A program made the position numbers and the translations under genes. Positions 1 through 8,715 of a DNA stretch of 64,000 bases are shown piece after piece. Location of the stretch: contig DASXTC010000053.1 in the NCBI GenBank assembly GCA_036505635.1, forward strand, positions 62,001-126,000, read 5' to 3'. The DNA is from DASXTC01 sp036505635. Its GTDB lineage: Bacteria > Acidobacteriota > Polarisedimenticolia > JACPZX01 > DASXTC01. The notes beneath the pieces are model-generated. The model saw nothing but the letters and a program-made list of their open reading frames with translations, was not told the DNA's origin and made no database searches. The number at the start of each line of letters is the position of its first letter. Position 1 is the stretch's first letter.

Positions 1-1335
1 CTTCGGCAGGCGCTGGACCGAGGCGCGGTCCTTCTCCTTCTTGAGGGCCTCGCGCTCGATCTCGAGGCGCGCGATCTCGCGGTTGACCTGATCGATCTCC
101 GCGGGCATCGAGTCGATCTCCATCCGCAGGCGGGCCGCCGCCTCGTCGATGAGATCGATCGCCTTGTCTGGCAGGAACCGGTCGGTGATGTAGCGGTGCG
201 AGAGGGTGGCCGCCGCCACCAGGGCGGCGTCGCGGATCCGCACGCCATGGTGGACCTCGTAGCGCTCCTTGAGGCCCCGCAGGATCGCGATCGTGTCCTC
301 TACCCCGGGCTCCCCGATCATGACGGGCTGGAAGCGCCGCTCGAGGGCCTTGTCCTTCTCGATGTGCTTCTGATACTCGGAGAGCGTCGTGGCGCCGACG
401 CAGCGCAGCTCGCCGCGGGCCAGCGCCGGCTTGAGCATGTTGGAAGCGTCGATCGCTCCCTCGGCGCTGCCGGCCCCCACCAGCGTGTGCAGCTCGTCGA
501 TGAAGAGGATGATGGTCCCCTCGGCCTCGGTGATCTCCTGGACCGCGGCCTTGAGGCGATCCTCGAATTCGCCGCGGTACTTGGCGCCGGCCACCATCGC
601 CGCCAGATCGAGCGCCACGATCTTCTTGTTCTTGAGCGACTCGGGGACGTCACCGTCGATGATGCGGCGGGCGAGCCCTTCGACGATGGCGGTCTTGCCC
701 ACGCCGGGCTCGCCGATCAGCACCGGGTTGTTCTTGGTGCGGCGCGCCAGCACCTGGACCACCCGGCGGATCTCGTCGTCACGCCCGATGACGGGATCGA
801 GCTTGCCGCGGCGGGCCAGGTCGGTCAGATCGCGGCCGTACTTCTTGAGCGCCTCGTACTTGCCCTCGGGATCCTGATCCGTGACGCGCTGGGTGCCGCG
901 CACCGCCTTGAGGGCCGACATCAACCCGTCGGGCGTCACGCCGGCCTTCGAGAGGATCCCGGTCGCCGGCAGCCCCTTGGCGGAGGCGAGCGCGAGCAGC
1001 AGGTGCTCGGTGCTGATGTACTCGTCCTTGAACTGGGAGGTCAGCTTGAAGGCATCGTCGAAGATGCGGGCCAGATCCTCGCCGAGAGGCGGCTGGTACC
1101 CGGCTTTGCCCGTGATCTTCGGCAGGTGGGTGAGATGTTCCTTCACCTGGGCGCGGATGGCGGCCGGGTCGGCTCCCAGCTTGCGCAGGAGGCTCTCGGC
1201 GATCCCCTCGGGCTGCGCCAGCAGCGAGTCGAGCAGGTGGAGGGAGGTGGTCTCCGGGTGACCGGAGCTTTCAGCCAGACCGATCGAAGCCTGAAGGGCT
1301 TCCTGGCACTTCACGGTCAGACGATCCCATCTCAT
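1..1335 (-). CDS. clpB: ATP-dependent disaggregase ClpB, N-terminal part (cut by window edge)
   Basis: The minus-strand frame starts at ATG 1335 with MRWDRLTVKCQEAL and stays open to base 1, giving 445 residues of a protein usually about 860 long. Residues 1-150 form the Clp N domain. NBD1 follows, with Walker A GEPGVGKT at about 208-215, Walker B LFIDEL near 280 and the GATTLSEY arginine-finger region. The frame then enters the coiled-coil M domain (from about 410, MEIDSMPAEIDQ). ClpB is a cytosolic hexamer that threads aggregated proteins for refolding with DnaK. The M domain separates it from ClpA and ClpC. The start is supported by an AGGAGG-type site at about 1343-1350. The C-terminal half lies outside the window. 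Confidence 0.97.
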   Translation of the reverse strand, partial: MRWDRLTVKCQEALQASIGLAESSGHPETTSLHLLDSLLAQPEGIAESLLRKLGADPAAIRAQVKEHLTHLPKITGKAGYQPPLGEDLARIFDDAFKLTSQFKDEYISTEHLLLALASAKGLPATGILSKAGVTPDGLMSALKAVRGTQRVTDQDPEGKYEALKKYGRDLTDLARRGKLDPVIGRDDEIRRVVQVLARRTKNNPVLIGEPGVGKTAIVEGLARRIIDGDVPESLKNKKIVALDLAAMVAGAKYRGEFEDRLKAAVQEITEAEGTIILFIDELHTLVGAGSAEGAIDASNMLKPALARGELRCVGATTLSEYQKHIEKDKALERRFQPVMIGEPGVEDTIAILRGLKERYEVHHGVRIRDAALVAAATLSHRYITDRFLPDKAIDLIDEAAARLRMEIDSMPAEIDQVNREIARLEIEREALKKEKDRASVQRLPK

Positions 1336-1366
1336 CTTGTCGGCCTCCTGTCTCGCGACGGGCGCA

Positions 1367-1396
1367 TAAGTAAGACCCGCGCGATCCGGGTGTCAA
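1367..1396 (-). promoter_or_regulatory. Possible clpB promoter
   Basis: On the minus strand a TTGACA hexamer (1391-1396) overlaps the stop codon of the HNH frame. It is followed after 18 nt by the poor -10 match TACTTA (1367-1372), 31 nt before the clpB ATG. No CIRCE inverted repeat or clear heat-shock sigma -10 box is visible. This is a weak call. Confidence 0.3.
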
Positions 1397-1746
1397 GCCC
1401 GCTCCTCCGCGATGGCCCTCTCATTATTGTATGTCCCGCCTATCCCGCCCAAGCCCAGGGTCCAGATCACCTCGAGGGGCGCCCGGCCCCGGCACGAGGC
1501 CAGCTCCCCATGCTCCCCGCGCAGGTGATGGCAGGCACAGAGGCACCCTCGGTTCCACTCCGCGTCGGTGCCCCCGCGCGAGCGGTAGGCGTAGTGATGC
1601 TCCTGCAGGTTGTTCCTCGCGGTGCATCCCGGCGCCGTGCATCGCCAGCCGTCCCGGATGAGGACCGCGTCCCGGCGGCGCGGCCGGCCAGGCACGGCCG
1701 CGTCCCACGTCGACGTGAAATCCTCCAGCAACGCCAGAAGCCCCAC
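1393..1746 (-). pseudogene. HNH endonuclease, C-terminal remnant
   Basis: The frame (GTG start, 117 aa) carries a complete HNH/McrA-type zinc nuclease motif. It runs DGWRCTAPGCTARNNLQEHH, then RSRGGTDAEWN and CHHLRGEH, so the paired cysteines, HH, N and HH are all present. Proteins of this type are normally several hundred residues long, with a DUF222-like or ribbon-helix region before the nuclease domain. Here a TGA at 1795-1797 ends the same frame 17 codons upstream, and the sequence between (RRDFFERGRRLPAW) still looks like protein with no good start codon. I therefore read it as a 5'-truncated relic. A short stand-alone HNH protein using GTG 1746 is the alternative. The target is unknown. 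Confidence 0.55.
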
Positions 1747-1865
1747 CCATGCGGGAAGCCGCCTGCCCCGCTCGAAGAAGTCGCGCCTGATGACTCACGG
1801 GCGATGTTGGCCCAAGGGACCCACGCGGATCGAGACGTCGACCGTCCGGTGCTGCCTGTGTGGCT

Positions 1866-2789
1866 TCAGCGGCTCCTGTTGCCGGCCCCGGGCGCGTCGA
1901 GAAGGGCGCCGGCGCGCCCGCCGCCGCCCCGGGCGAGGACCTCGGGGCTGGCCAGGAACCCCTCGATGAGACGCAGGCACCGGCGCGTGTGGGTCAGGAA
2001 GACGTGATGTCCCGAGGATTCGATAACCTCCAGACGCATGAACGGATACTTGCGCGGAAGGTCCCTGACGTTGCCGACCGGGGCCACACCGTCGCGCCGG
2101 CCGTGCAGGATCAGCACCGGGACCGCCTGCAGGTTCGGAAGCACGTCGTCGAGGCGATAGTTGAGAAGGCAGTGCTCCAGCGTGGAGGTGAGGGATCTCA
2201 TCGTGAACTTCCGGCAGTCCGCCACCACCCCCCAGGGGAATCGCACGAGGTACTTGAGGAACAGATCGATCCCGGAGCGGCGCACCTGGTAAAGGTTCTC
2301 CACCAGCGAGTGCTCGTTGAGGAGCTTGCGGTAGGACGGGGACCCGAGCCAGAAGAGCTGGTGCGCCTCCTCGGATGACGCGTACCGCGGCAGGTTGAGC
2401 AGGATCAGGGCCTGCACCTCCTCCGGGTGCTCGATGGCGTACTCGATGGAGATGAGCGCTCCGAGCGAGTGCCCGATCAGCACGTGCGGCCGGCCCGCGA
2501 CCCCCTCGGCCTGCAGGTACCCTCTGAGGCTGCGCTGGAAGCGCGCCACCGTGTAATCGACGGCAGGCTTGGGCGACAGGCCGAACCCCAGCAGGTCGGG
2601 GATCACGATCCGGTAGCGGTCCGCGAGGCTCGTCACGCGGCGCTCGAAATACCGGCGCGACCCGGTGATGCCGTGGACGAAGACGAGGGGGTGCGCCAGG
2701 GGAGGCCCCAGCCTCACACCGTGCAACGGCCCGTCGGGCCCGTGTTTGTGGTGGTCGTGTCCTGGCGGCGACATGGAGGCGGGTGACAC
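1866..2789 (-). CDS. Alpha/beta-hydrolase fold protein
   Basis: This 307-residue protein has the alpha/beta-hydrolase order of motifs. The oxyanion-hole segment HGITGS is at about 39-44, the nucleophile elbow GHSLGA near 105-110, an acid candidate in HGRRDGVAPV, and the catalytic histidine in SSGHHVFLTH near 262-270. No signal peptide is visible, so it is probably cytosolic. The substrate cannot be told from sequence; esterase, lipase and C-C hydrolase roles are all possible. The GTG start (2789) overlaps the stop of the upstream spermidine-synthase-like gene and has GGAGGG just before it. ATG 2774 is an alternative. The overlap suggests co-translation with that gene. Confidence 0.85.
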   Translation of the reverse strand: MSPASMSPPGHDHHKHGPDGPLHGVRLGPPLAHPLVFVHGITGSRRYFERRVTSLADRYRIVIPDLLGFGLSPKPAVDYTVARFQRSLRGYLQAEGVAGRPHVLIGHSLGALISIEYAIEHPEEVQALILLNLPRYASSEEAHQLFWLGSPSYRKLLNEHSLVENLYQVRRSGIDLFLKYLVRFPWGVVADCRKFTMRSLTSTLEHCLLNYRLDDVLPNLQAVPVLILHGRRDGVAPVGNVRDLPRKYPFMRLEVIESSGHHVFLTHTRRCLRLIEGFLASPEVLARGGGGRAGALLDAPGAGNRSR

Positions 2790-5383
2790 TACCCTCCTCT
2801 CTGCTTGCTGTCAATCTTGCGCATCAGAGCCTGGCCATCCTCGGAGTCCGCCAGCCCCGGCACCGAGGAGAGGACCTCGCGGGCGCGCGGGAAGATCCCG
2901 CGGCGCCGGTACGAATCCGCCAGGGAGAGGTAGTGGGCCCGGCGCTTCGCCGGATCGTCCAGACCGGTGACATATGTGGTGGGATCGATCGCCACCTTGC
3001 GCAGCTCGGCCTGGTTGGCGCTGCGCGTCTCGTAATGGAGGCTCTTGGGCGCGTGAAACTCGATCAGCGCGTTGTCGTCCGTGTTGAGTCCCGCCCCCCG
3101 GGTGAACTGGTCCACCTCCCGGGTGCCGAACACCAGATACGAGAGCAGATCCTGGGGTGTGGTCGCGTGCAGACGCATGAGATCGACCTTGACCGACAGG
3201 TCCGACATCCTGCGCGACAGCTCCTCCGTGTCGATCGACAGCGGGCGTTCGGAACCGATGAGCAGGAGGTCCGCATCCTCGATGGTGTTGAAGACCAGCA
3301 CGTGCGGGAAGACCGAGTGGAAGGTGCGGACCAGCGCCTGGAGGTCCGCGGGGGACATCCCGTAGAGCTGGAGCCACTGCGCGAAGACGCCCCCCGGCTT
3401 GAGCCGTCCCTGCCCGAGCTGGAAGAACTCGCGCGTGAAGAGGTTGGCTGCCACCGTCATCCACGGGTTGGAAGGCTCCGAGATGATCACGTCGTAGCGC
3501 CGACCGCTCACCAGCAGGAAGTTCCGTCCGTCGTTTCTGACCGCTTTCACCCGCGGGTCCTCCAGCGGCCTGTGGTTGAACGGGTCGAAGAAGTGCGAGG
3601 CGTCGAGGATCGCCGGCTCGATCTCCACCGCCGTGATCGAATCGACGGGATGCTGCGCGGTCGCGCCCACGGTGATGCCGCTGGCGAAACCGATGACCAG
3701 CACGTCGCGTGGGTTCTCCGCCATGAGAAGGGGGATGTGCCCGCTGAGGATCTGGGTGGGAAGGTCCCCCTCGGAGGAAGCGTCGATCTTCCCGTTGACG
3801 GCGAGCAGGTAGACCCCCGTGGATTTCTCGCGCACCACCATCACCGAAGTGGTCATCCCCTCCTTGTAGAACTTCAGGTCCATATCGTCCACCATGAAAC
3901 GGTTGAACCCCTCGGGCGTGAGGTCGGCCTCCTCCATGTCGTCGGCGTACTGATAGATGCCGCTGTTCATCACGAGGGTGTTCCACGGGGGCGCGAAGTA
4001 CCAGAGCCCCGCCGCGAGCGCTGCGAGGGACGCGGTGCCGGCGAGTCGCCGGCCCATGGACCAGCCGGTCATCTCGCGCAGCGCGCCCGTGGCCCCTGTC
4101 ACCAGGACCGCGGCGAGCGCGAGGTCGAGCACGATCGCCGCAATCAGGCTGTTCTGTATGCCGAGGCCGGGGATCAGGAAGAAGCCGCTGATGAAGGAGC
4201 CGAGGATCGTGCCCACCGTGTTTGACGAGTAAACGATCCCCACGGAGCGGCCGATGCCTCCGACGCGGGGGGCGCAGAGGCGGATGGCCAGCGGGAAGAT
4301 CCCACCCAGCAGCAACGTGGGCGGGAGCATGACGGCGAAGGCCATGCCGAACTTGAGTGTGAAGATCCAGACGCTGCTGCCGCGCACGTCGTGGTAGATG
4401 CGCGCGAACTGGTAGGGCAGCTCCGGAAAGAGCAGCAGCGTCCCGAACGCCGCGAGGGCCGTGCCGGTGAGCAGCGCGATCATCCCCTCGATGGCGAAGC
4501 GGCCCCGCAGCCGATCGGCGAGGCGGGCCACCACCGCGGCCCCCACGGCCAGTCCGACCAGGAACGTGGTCAGCATGATCGTGAAGGCGTAGACGCTGCT
4601 GCCGATGATGAGAGCCAGCACGCGGGTCCAGACGATCTCGTACATCATCGCGACGAACCCCGAGCCCGCCAGGACCCAGAGGATCAGGCGCGCCTCGGGG
4701 GGCATGCCGGCGGCGGCGCCCGTCGCGGGGCGCGGGGCGCCCGCGGGCAGGCCCGGCGTCTTCGCGTCCGCGCGCCGGCTCGCGAGGAGCGCGGTGAGCC
4801 CGACCAGCACGTTGAGGCCCGCGGCCAGAATGATCGTCCGGCTCATCCCCCAGCCGGGGATCAGCAGGAAACCGGTCAGGGCGGTTCCCGCCACGGCGCC
4901 GAAGGTGTTGACGGCGTAAAGCGAGCCGACCGACAGCCCGATCCTCTCCTCGCGCCGGGCGATGAACTTGCTGAGGATCGGAAGGGTGCCACCCATCAGA
5001 GTGGTGGGCACTATCAGGACCGCCACGACGAAGAGAAACCGCAGGAGGCTGAAGATGAAGTAGTCGGGCTCGAACGTCTCCCAGATTGCACGGTAGACAG
5101 GCACGAGACGATCGAACAGGACGGGGACCGCCAGCGCGTAGAGCCCGATCCCGATCTCCACGAGCCCATAGAGCCGCACCGGATCGGTCCGCCGATCGAT
5201 CCAGCGTCCAAAGAGAAACGACCCGAGCGCGAGCCCGCTCATGAAGGCGGTCAGGATGGTGCTCACGGCGAACTGGGTCGAGCCGAAGACGAGGATCAGC
5301 ATCCTCAGCCACAGCACTTCGTAGACGAGGCCGAGGGCTCCCGAGATGAAGAAAAGAAGGAAGAGGGCGGCTGCGAGAGGCAT
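2789..5383 (-). CDS. Fused MFS-like membrane / spermidine synthase-like protein
   Basis: This is an 864-residue two-part protein. The first 450 or so residues are hydrophobic, with two MFS-like blocks of membrane segments (FISGALGLVYEVLWLRM, then a second copy starting GSGFVAMMYEIVWTRVLALI). After about residue 510 comes a soluble spermidine-synthase-type AdoMet domain, with VLVIGFASGITVGATA as the nucleotide-binding loop and VISEPSNPWM as the later motif. The C-terminus (SLADSYRRRGIFPRAREVL) is TPR-like. Such fusions are widespread in soil bacteria and their true substrate is mostly untested. A polyamine or other aminopropyl/methyl transfer at the membrane is inferred only. It heads a two-gene unit with the downstream hydrolase. 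Confidence 0.9.
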   Translation of the reverse strand: MPLAAALFLLFFISGALGLVYEVLWLRMLILVFGSTQFAVSTILTAFMSGLALGSFLFGRWIDRRTDPVRLYGLVEIGIGLYALAVPVLFDRLVPVYRAIWETFEPDYFIFSLLRFLFVVAVLIVPTTLMGGTLPILSKFIARREERIGLSVGSLYAVNTFGAVAGTALTGFLLIPGWGMSRTIILAAGLNVLVGLTALLASRRADAKTPGLPAGAPRPATGAAAGMPPEARLILWVLAGSGFVAMMYEIVWTRVLALIIGSSVYAFTIMLTTFLVGLAVGAAVVARLADRLRGRFAIEGMIALLTGTALAAFGTLLLFPELPYQFARIYHDVRGSSVWIFTLKFGMAFAVMLPPTLLLGGIFPLAIRLCAPRVGGIGRSVGIVYSSNTVGTILGSFISGFFLIPGLGIQNSLIAAIVLDLALAAVLVTGATGALREMTGWSMGRRLAGTASLAALAAGLWYFAPPWNTLVMNSGIYQYADDMEEADLTPEGFNRFMVDDMDLKFYKEGMTTSVMVVREKSTGVYLLAVNGKIDASSEGDLPTQILSGHIPLLMAENPRDVLVIGFASGITVGATAQHPVDSITAVEIEPAILDASHFFDPFNHRPLEDPRVKAVRNDGRNFLLVSGRRYDVIISEPSNPWMTVAANLFTREFFQLGQGRLKPGGVFAQWLQLYGMSPADLQALVRTFHSVFPHVLVFNTIEDADLLLIGSERPLSIDTEELSRRMSDLSVKVDLMRLHATTPQDLLSYLVFGTREVDQFTRGAGLNTDDNALIEFHAPKSLHYETRSANQAELRKVAIDPTTYVTGLDDPAKRRAHYLSLADSYRRRGIFPRAREVLSSVPGLADSEDGQALMRKIDSKQRGG

Positions 5384-5458
5384 TGGCGGGAGATGTTAAT
5401 CCAGCCCCTGGGGGCCGTCAACCACGCGGTTTTCCAAGGGTTTGGAGCGATCGCGCCA

Positions 5459-5488
5459 TTGACAGCCCGCCGGACGCGCGCGTAAGTT
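5459..5488 (+). promoter_or_regulatory. Sigma-70-type promoter, probably giving a leaderless mRNA
   Basis: TTGACA (5459-5464), an 18 nt spacer and TAAGTT (5483-5488) lie directly before ATG 5497. Only 8 nt separate the -10 box from the start codon, so the expected transcription start coincides with the ATG. There is no Shine-Dalgarno site in the gap. Confidence 0.65.
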
Positions 5489-5496
5489 TGGGGGCC

Positions 5497-7368
5497 ATGC
5501 GACACGTCCCCCGGCTCGCCCTCGTCGTCGTCGCGGCGCTCATCGTCGTCGCGTGGGCGCAGCAGCCGGCTCCGGGGCTCTACGGGTACGACGGGCACTT
5601 CCACATCAAGTACAGCGAGCTGCTGCGCGAGCGCCTGGCCGCCGGCGAGGGGCTCATCCGCGAGTTTCCCTGGTGGCAGGAGACCTTCTTCAAGGACCAC
5701 TTCGCCGACAAGGACTTCCTCTACCACGTCCTCCTTATGCCGTTCGCCTCGGGCGACCTGGAACGGTCGGGCAAGACCGCCTCGATCGTCTTCGCCGTGG
5801 CCCTCTACGCGGCGCTCTTCGCCTCGCTCGCGTGGCTGCGAGCGCCGGGGCCGGCCGGATGGACGCTGGCGGTGATGCTCTCCTCCACCACGCTGCTCTA
5901 CCGCGCGGGGCTCCTTCGATCCCACGTGCCGGCCATCGCGCTGGCGATGCTGGGCGCGGCGGCCGTGCTGACCGAGCGCCCAGTCTGGACCGCGGCGCTC
6001 TCGGCGGCCTACGCGCTGACGCACATCGCGTGGCACCTGATCCCGGGCATCGCGCTGCTCTACGACTCGGTCCGCTCGGTGCGCGAGAGAAGGCCGCGCT
6101 TCGGCATCACGGCAGCGAGCCTGGCGGGCACGGCGTGCGCCGTTCTGTTGAGCCCCTACTTCCCCGAGAACCTGAAGCTCTGGTGGGTGCAGAACGTCGG
6201 GGTGCTCACGATGGCGTGGTCGCCGGGGGCCCCCGACCTGGGGCTGGGCCTCGAGGTGCTCCCCTCACGCCCGGCGCTCCTTCTCTACTACAACATCGGG
6301 CCGGCTCTCTTCACGGCTCTGGGACTGATCCTCCTGCCGGGGGTCCGGCGCGATCCCGCCTCCGTAACCCTCGCGATGATCACGGCGGGATTCCTCGCGA
6401 TGAGCCTGATGAGCCGGCGCTTCGTGGAGTTCTGGGCTCCGATGTCGGTCCTGTTCGCGGGCGCCGCGGCCTCGGGAAGCCGGCTCTGGGAGAGGCACGC
6501 GGGACGTCCCCGGGCGCGCGCGGCCGCGGTCGTGCTTTTCGGGCTTCTGGGGCTCCTCAACCTCCATGAGACGCGGCGGATCGTGGGCGATGATCCGGGC
6601 CGCGTCTTCGACGCCTGCGCCTCGTGGCTGCGCGACGAGGTCCCGGACGGCGAGAAGATCTTCACGACCGACTGGGACGAGTTTCCGGAGCTCTTCTTCG
6701 TCGCGCCCCGGCAGCGATACCTCGTCGGCCTCGATCCGACCTTCATGTATGCCACCGACCCCGAGCGGTGGCGCCTGTGGCGCGAGGTCGCTCAGGCGCG
6801 CTTGGCCGACCTGCGCGATCCGATCGCGGAGACCTTCGGATGCCGGTACGTCTTCGCCGATGGCGGGTACGAGCGGTTCATCGAGCGCGCCGACCAGGAT
6901 CCCCTCTTCCGTCTCGAGACGCACACCCCCGACTGCGCTGTTTACGAGATGGGGGATCCCGATGAGGCCGGCGCGCTCCACGTGGGCTCCTGGCGGGTGG
7001 AGGGCCGTGAAGGATCCCTGGAAGCGGGTCCGCGCGACTTCATCGACGTGGAGAAGCTGGAAGGAGACCCTGGGCCTTGCGCGCAGCTTCACGGCACCCT
7101 CGAGAGCGCCACGGCCGGTCAGGCGCTCTTCACGCTCGGCACCGACGACGCGATCCGCGTGGATCTGAACGGAGCCCGCGTTTTCGACAGCGCGGCGGCC
7201 CGGGCGCCGACCATCGACGAAGTGCTGGAAGGGAGGTCTCAGGGACGCGGCGTCAATGTCCGGTCCTTCGGAGGCTCCCTCACCGCCGGCTATAATGACG
7301 TGAGCGTCCACATCTGCCGGACCGGACAGGTCTGGGGCTTCCATCTGTGGGGGGCGTCCAAGCCGTGA
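5497..7368 (+). CDS. Polytopic membrane protein, GT-C glycosyltransferase-like
   Basis: This 623-residue protein has an N-terminal signal-anchor segment (LALVVVAALIVVAWA). A luminal loop with YGYDGHFHIKY follows, where the acidic residue sits as in GT-C family catalytic loops. About eight to ten further hydrophobic segments run to residue 360. A soluble region of about 260 residues ends the protein and finishes in a beta-rich module (ALFTLGTDDAIRVDLNGARV) resembling PA14-like sugar-binding folds. A lipid-linked sugar transferase of the cell envelope is my inference; the family is not firmly recognised. ATG 5497 was chosen over earlier in-frame starts because the promoter lies just upstream. 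The next gene overlaps the stop codon. Confidence 0.75.
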   Translation: MRHVPRLALVVVAALIVVAWAQQPAPGLYGYDGHFHIKYSELLRERLAAGEGLIREFPWWQETFFKDHFADKDFLYHVLLMPFASGDLERSGKTASIVFAVALYAALFASLAWLRAPGPAGWTLAVMLSSTTLLYRAGLLRSHVPAIALAMLGAAAVLTERPVWTAALSAAYALTHIAWHLIPGIALLYDSVRSVRERRPRFGITAASLAGTACAVLLSPYFPENLKLWWVQNVGVLTMAWSPGAPDLGLGLEVLPSRPALLLYYNIGPALFTALGLILLPGVRRDPASVTLAMITAGFLAMSLMSRRFVEFWAPMSVLFAGAAASGSRLWERHAGRPRARAAAVVLFGLLGLLNLHETRRIVGDDPGRVFDACASWLRDEVPDGEKIFTTDWDEFPELFFVAPRQRYLVGLDPTFMYATDPERWRLWREVAQARLADLRDPIAETFGCRYVFADGGYERFIERADQDPLFRLETHTPDCAVYEMGDPDEAGALHVGSWRVEGREGSLEAGPRDFIDVEKLEGDPGPCAQLHGTLESATAGQALFTLGTDDAIRVDLNGARVFDSAAARAPTIDEVLEGRSQGRGVNVRSFGGSLTAGYNDVSVHICRTGQVWGFHLWGASKP

Positions 7369-8174
7369 ACAGGATCCTGATCCTCAGGACGGGGTCGACC
7401 GCCTCTCAGGTGCTGCGCGTTCACGGCGACTACGACCGCTGGTTCCAGGACGCGATGGCGGCGCACCCACTCTCCTTCGAGGTCCACGACGTCACCCGCG
7501 AGGCGGTGCCCGCTCCTGACGGGTTCATCGGCGTCATCGTCACCGGCTCCACCAGCGCCGCCTACAGGCAGGAGCCCTGGATGGCCGGCCTGAACGATTT
7601 CCTGCGCGGTGCTCGGACGAGCGGCCCGCCTCTGCTTGCCGTCTGCCTCGGCGCGCAGATCCTCGCGCAGGCGCTCGGCGGTCGCGTCATCCTCAATCCC
7701 GAGGGATGGGAGATCGGAGGCATCGACGTGCACAAGACCTCCGAGGCATCGAGCGATCCGCTCTTCGCGAACCTCCCGGCGACGTTCGGAGCCCTCGCCA
7801 CGCACGAGGATCGCATCGAGGAGCTTCCGCCCGCGGCCGTCCTGCTCGCCTCCAACGCCAACGCGCGCGCGCAGGCCTTCCGGATCGGCGAGCTTATCTG
7901 GGGGACGCAATTCCATCCGGAGGCGACTTCTCAGATCCTCGAGAAGCTGATCCTCAAGAGGGCCGACCAGCTCGCCCGCGACGCGGCCTCGCATGGCCGC
8001 GAACCGGACGGACACGTCGGGCGTCTGATCGAGACGCTCCGGGGCCCGGCGATCGATCAGGGAAGGATCGTGCTGGACAACTTCGTCAGGGTCTGCCTTC
8101 GCTCGGCGGGGAAGCGGGAGGAGGGACCGGAGCCGGTGTCGCGGGGTGCTCTGGGGGCTTCGCCTCGCCGCTGA
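7365..8174 (+). CDS. Class I glutamine amidotransferase (GMP-synthase-like)
   Basis: This 269-residue protein has a class I glutamine amidotransferase fold. IVTGSTSAAY is the oxyanion strand, LLAVCLGAQILAQ carries the nucleophile Cys94, and GTQFHPEAT holds His184 and Glu186 of the triad. It has no synthetase domain. It resembles the stand-alone GuaA-like amidotransferases that release ammonia from glutamine or hydrolyse gamma-glutamyl compounds. The GTG start overlaps the upstream stop as GTGA, so translation is probably coupled to the membrane protein gene. The last 89 bases overlap, tail to tail, the end of the minus-strand secreted-protein gene. The partner substrate is unknown. Confidence 0.88.
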   Translation: MNRILILRTGSTASQVLRVHGDYDRWFQDAMAAHPLSFEVHDVTREAVPAPDGFIGVIVTGSTSAAYRQEPWMAGLNDFLRGARTSGPPLLAVCLGAQILAQALGGRVILNPEGWEIGGIDVHKTSEASSDPLFANLPATFGALATHEDRIEELPPAAVLLASNANARAQAFRIGELIWGTQFHPEATSQILEKLILKRADQLARDAASHGREPDGHVGRLIETLRGPAIDQGRIVLDNFVRVCLRSAGKREEGPEPVSRGALGASPRR

Positions 8175-8607
8175 GGAAGCTCTCGACCAGGATCTCGAAC
8201 CGGTCGCGGGTCACGATACGCGAGGGCGTGGTGGTCCTGATCTTGAACCCCAGCCCCGCCAGCAGGCTCACCGCGTCGGCCTCCGTGAGAGGCGAACCCA
8301 GCTCGGCGCGCACTCTGATCCCCTTGAGCACCAGCGCCCAGGCGGCGCTCTCGGGCGTGAATCCGCCCGCGGGAGCCGTCAGATTCAGAGCGCCCGCGGC
8401 CCTCACGGCGAGCTCGCCAAGGGTCACCATCGGCATGGCGGGAGGGGGCGGAGGCTCGGGAGGTTTCGCCGCATCCTCCACCTCGGGAACCTCCTGGGGG
8501 AGAGGATTCTCGGCAGGCGGCGCCTGCTCTTCGGGCGGAGTCTCCTGAGCGAGTGGAGCCCCCAGCGCGAGGAGTGCCGGCAGGATGAGGGCCAGCGCGG
8601 TTCTCAT
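8086..8607 (-). CDS. Secreted protein of an unrecognised family, paralogue A
   Basis: This 173-residue protein starts with a clear signal peptide (MRTALALILPALLALGAPLAQ). A proline/glutamate-rich linker follows at about 22-60, then a folded region of about 75 residues. The folded region (GIRVRAELGSPLTEADAV, then FKIRTTTPSRIVTRDRFE) aligns with the protein encoded at 8716-9222. No catalytic motif is visible. The tail is proline-rich. I chose ATG 8607 over GTG 8616 because the signal peptide begins there and a TAAAGT box lies 7 nt upstream, which fits leaderless initiation. The 3' end overlaps the convergent amidotransferase gene by 89 bases. An extracytoplasmic role is likely but the function is unknown. 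Confidence 0.75.
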   Translation of the reverse strand: MRTALALILPALLALGAPLAQETPPEEQAPPAENPLPQEVPEVEDAAKPPEPPPPPAMPMVTLGELAVRAAGALNLTAPAGGFTPESAAWALVLKGIRVRAELGSPLTEADAVSLLAGLGFKIRTTTPSRIVTRDRFEILVESFLSGEAKPPEHPATPAPVPPPASPPSEGRP

Positions 8608-8630
8608 GCGCGCCACTTTATCACACCGAA

Positions 8631-8670
8631 AAGAAAAACCGCCGGGCGTCGAGCCCCGGCGGTTTGTTTC
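8631..8670. terminator. Bidirectional intrinsic terminator
   Basis: A perfect 8 bp stem (8639-8646 with 8655-8662, CCGCCGGG/CCCGGCGG) with an 8 nt loop is flanked by T-rich tracts on both sides. Reading minus, it is followed by TTTTTCTTTT (8629-8638). Reading plus, it is followed by TTTGTTT. It lies just downstream of the 8716-9222 gene and would end its transcript, so the gene at 8086-8607 needs its own promoter or read-through. Confidence 0.85.
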
Positions 8671-8715
8671 GTATCCCGAAGATCTTGTCGAGGAAGCTGA
8701 TGGAGAAGGCGGCGC

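Noticed and set aside
196..2007. Long plus-strand open frame antisense to clpB and neighbours
   Set aside because: It runs opposite to clear ClpB, HNH and hydrolase coding sequence. The translation is Arg/Gly/Leu-rich without motifs, as expected for the complement of GC-rich coding DNA.
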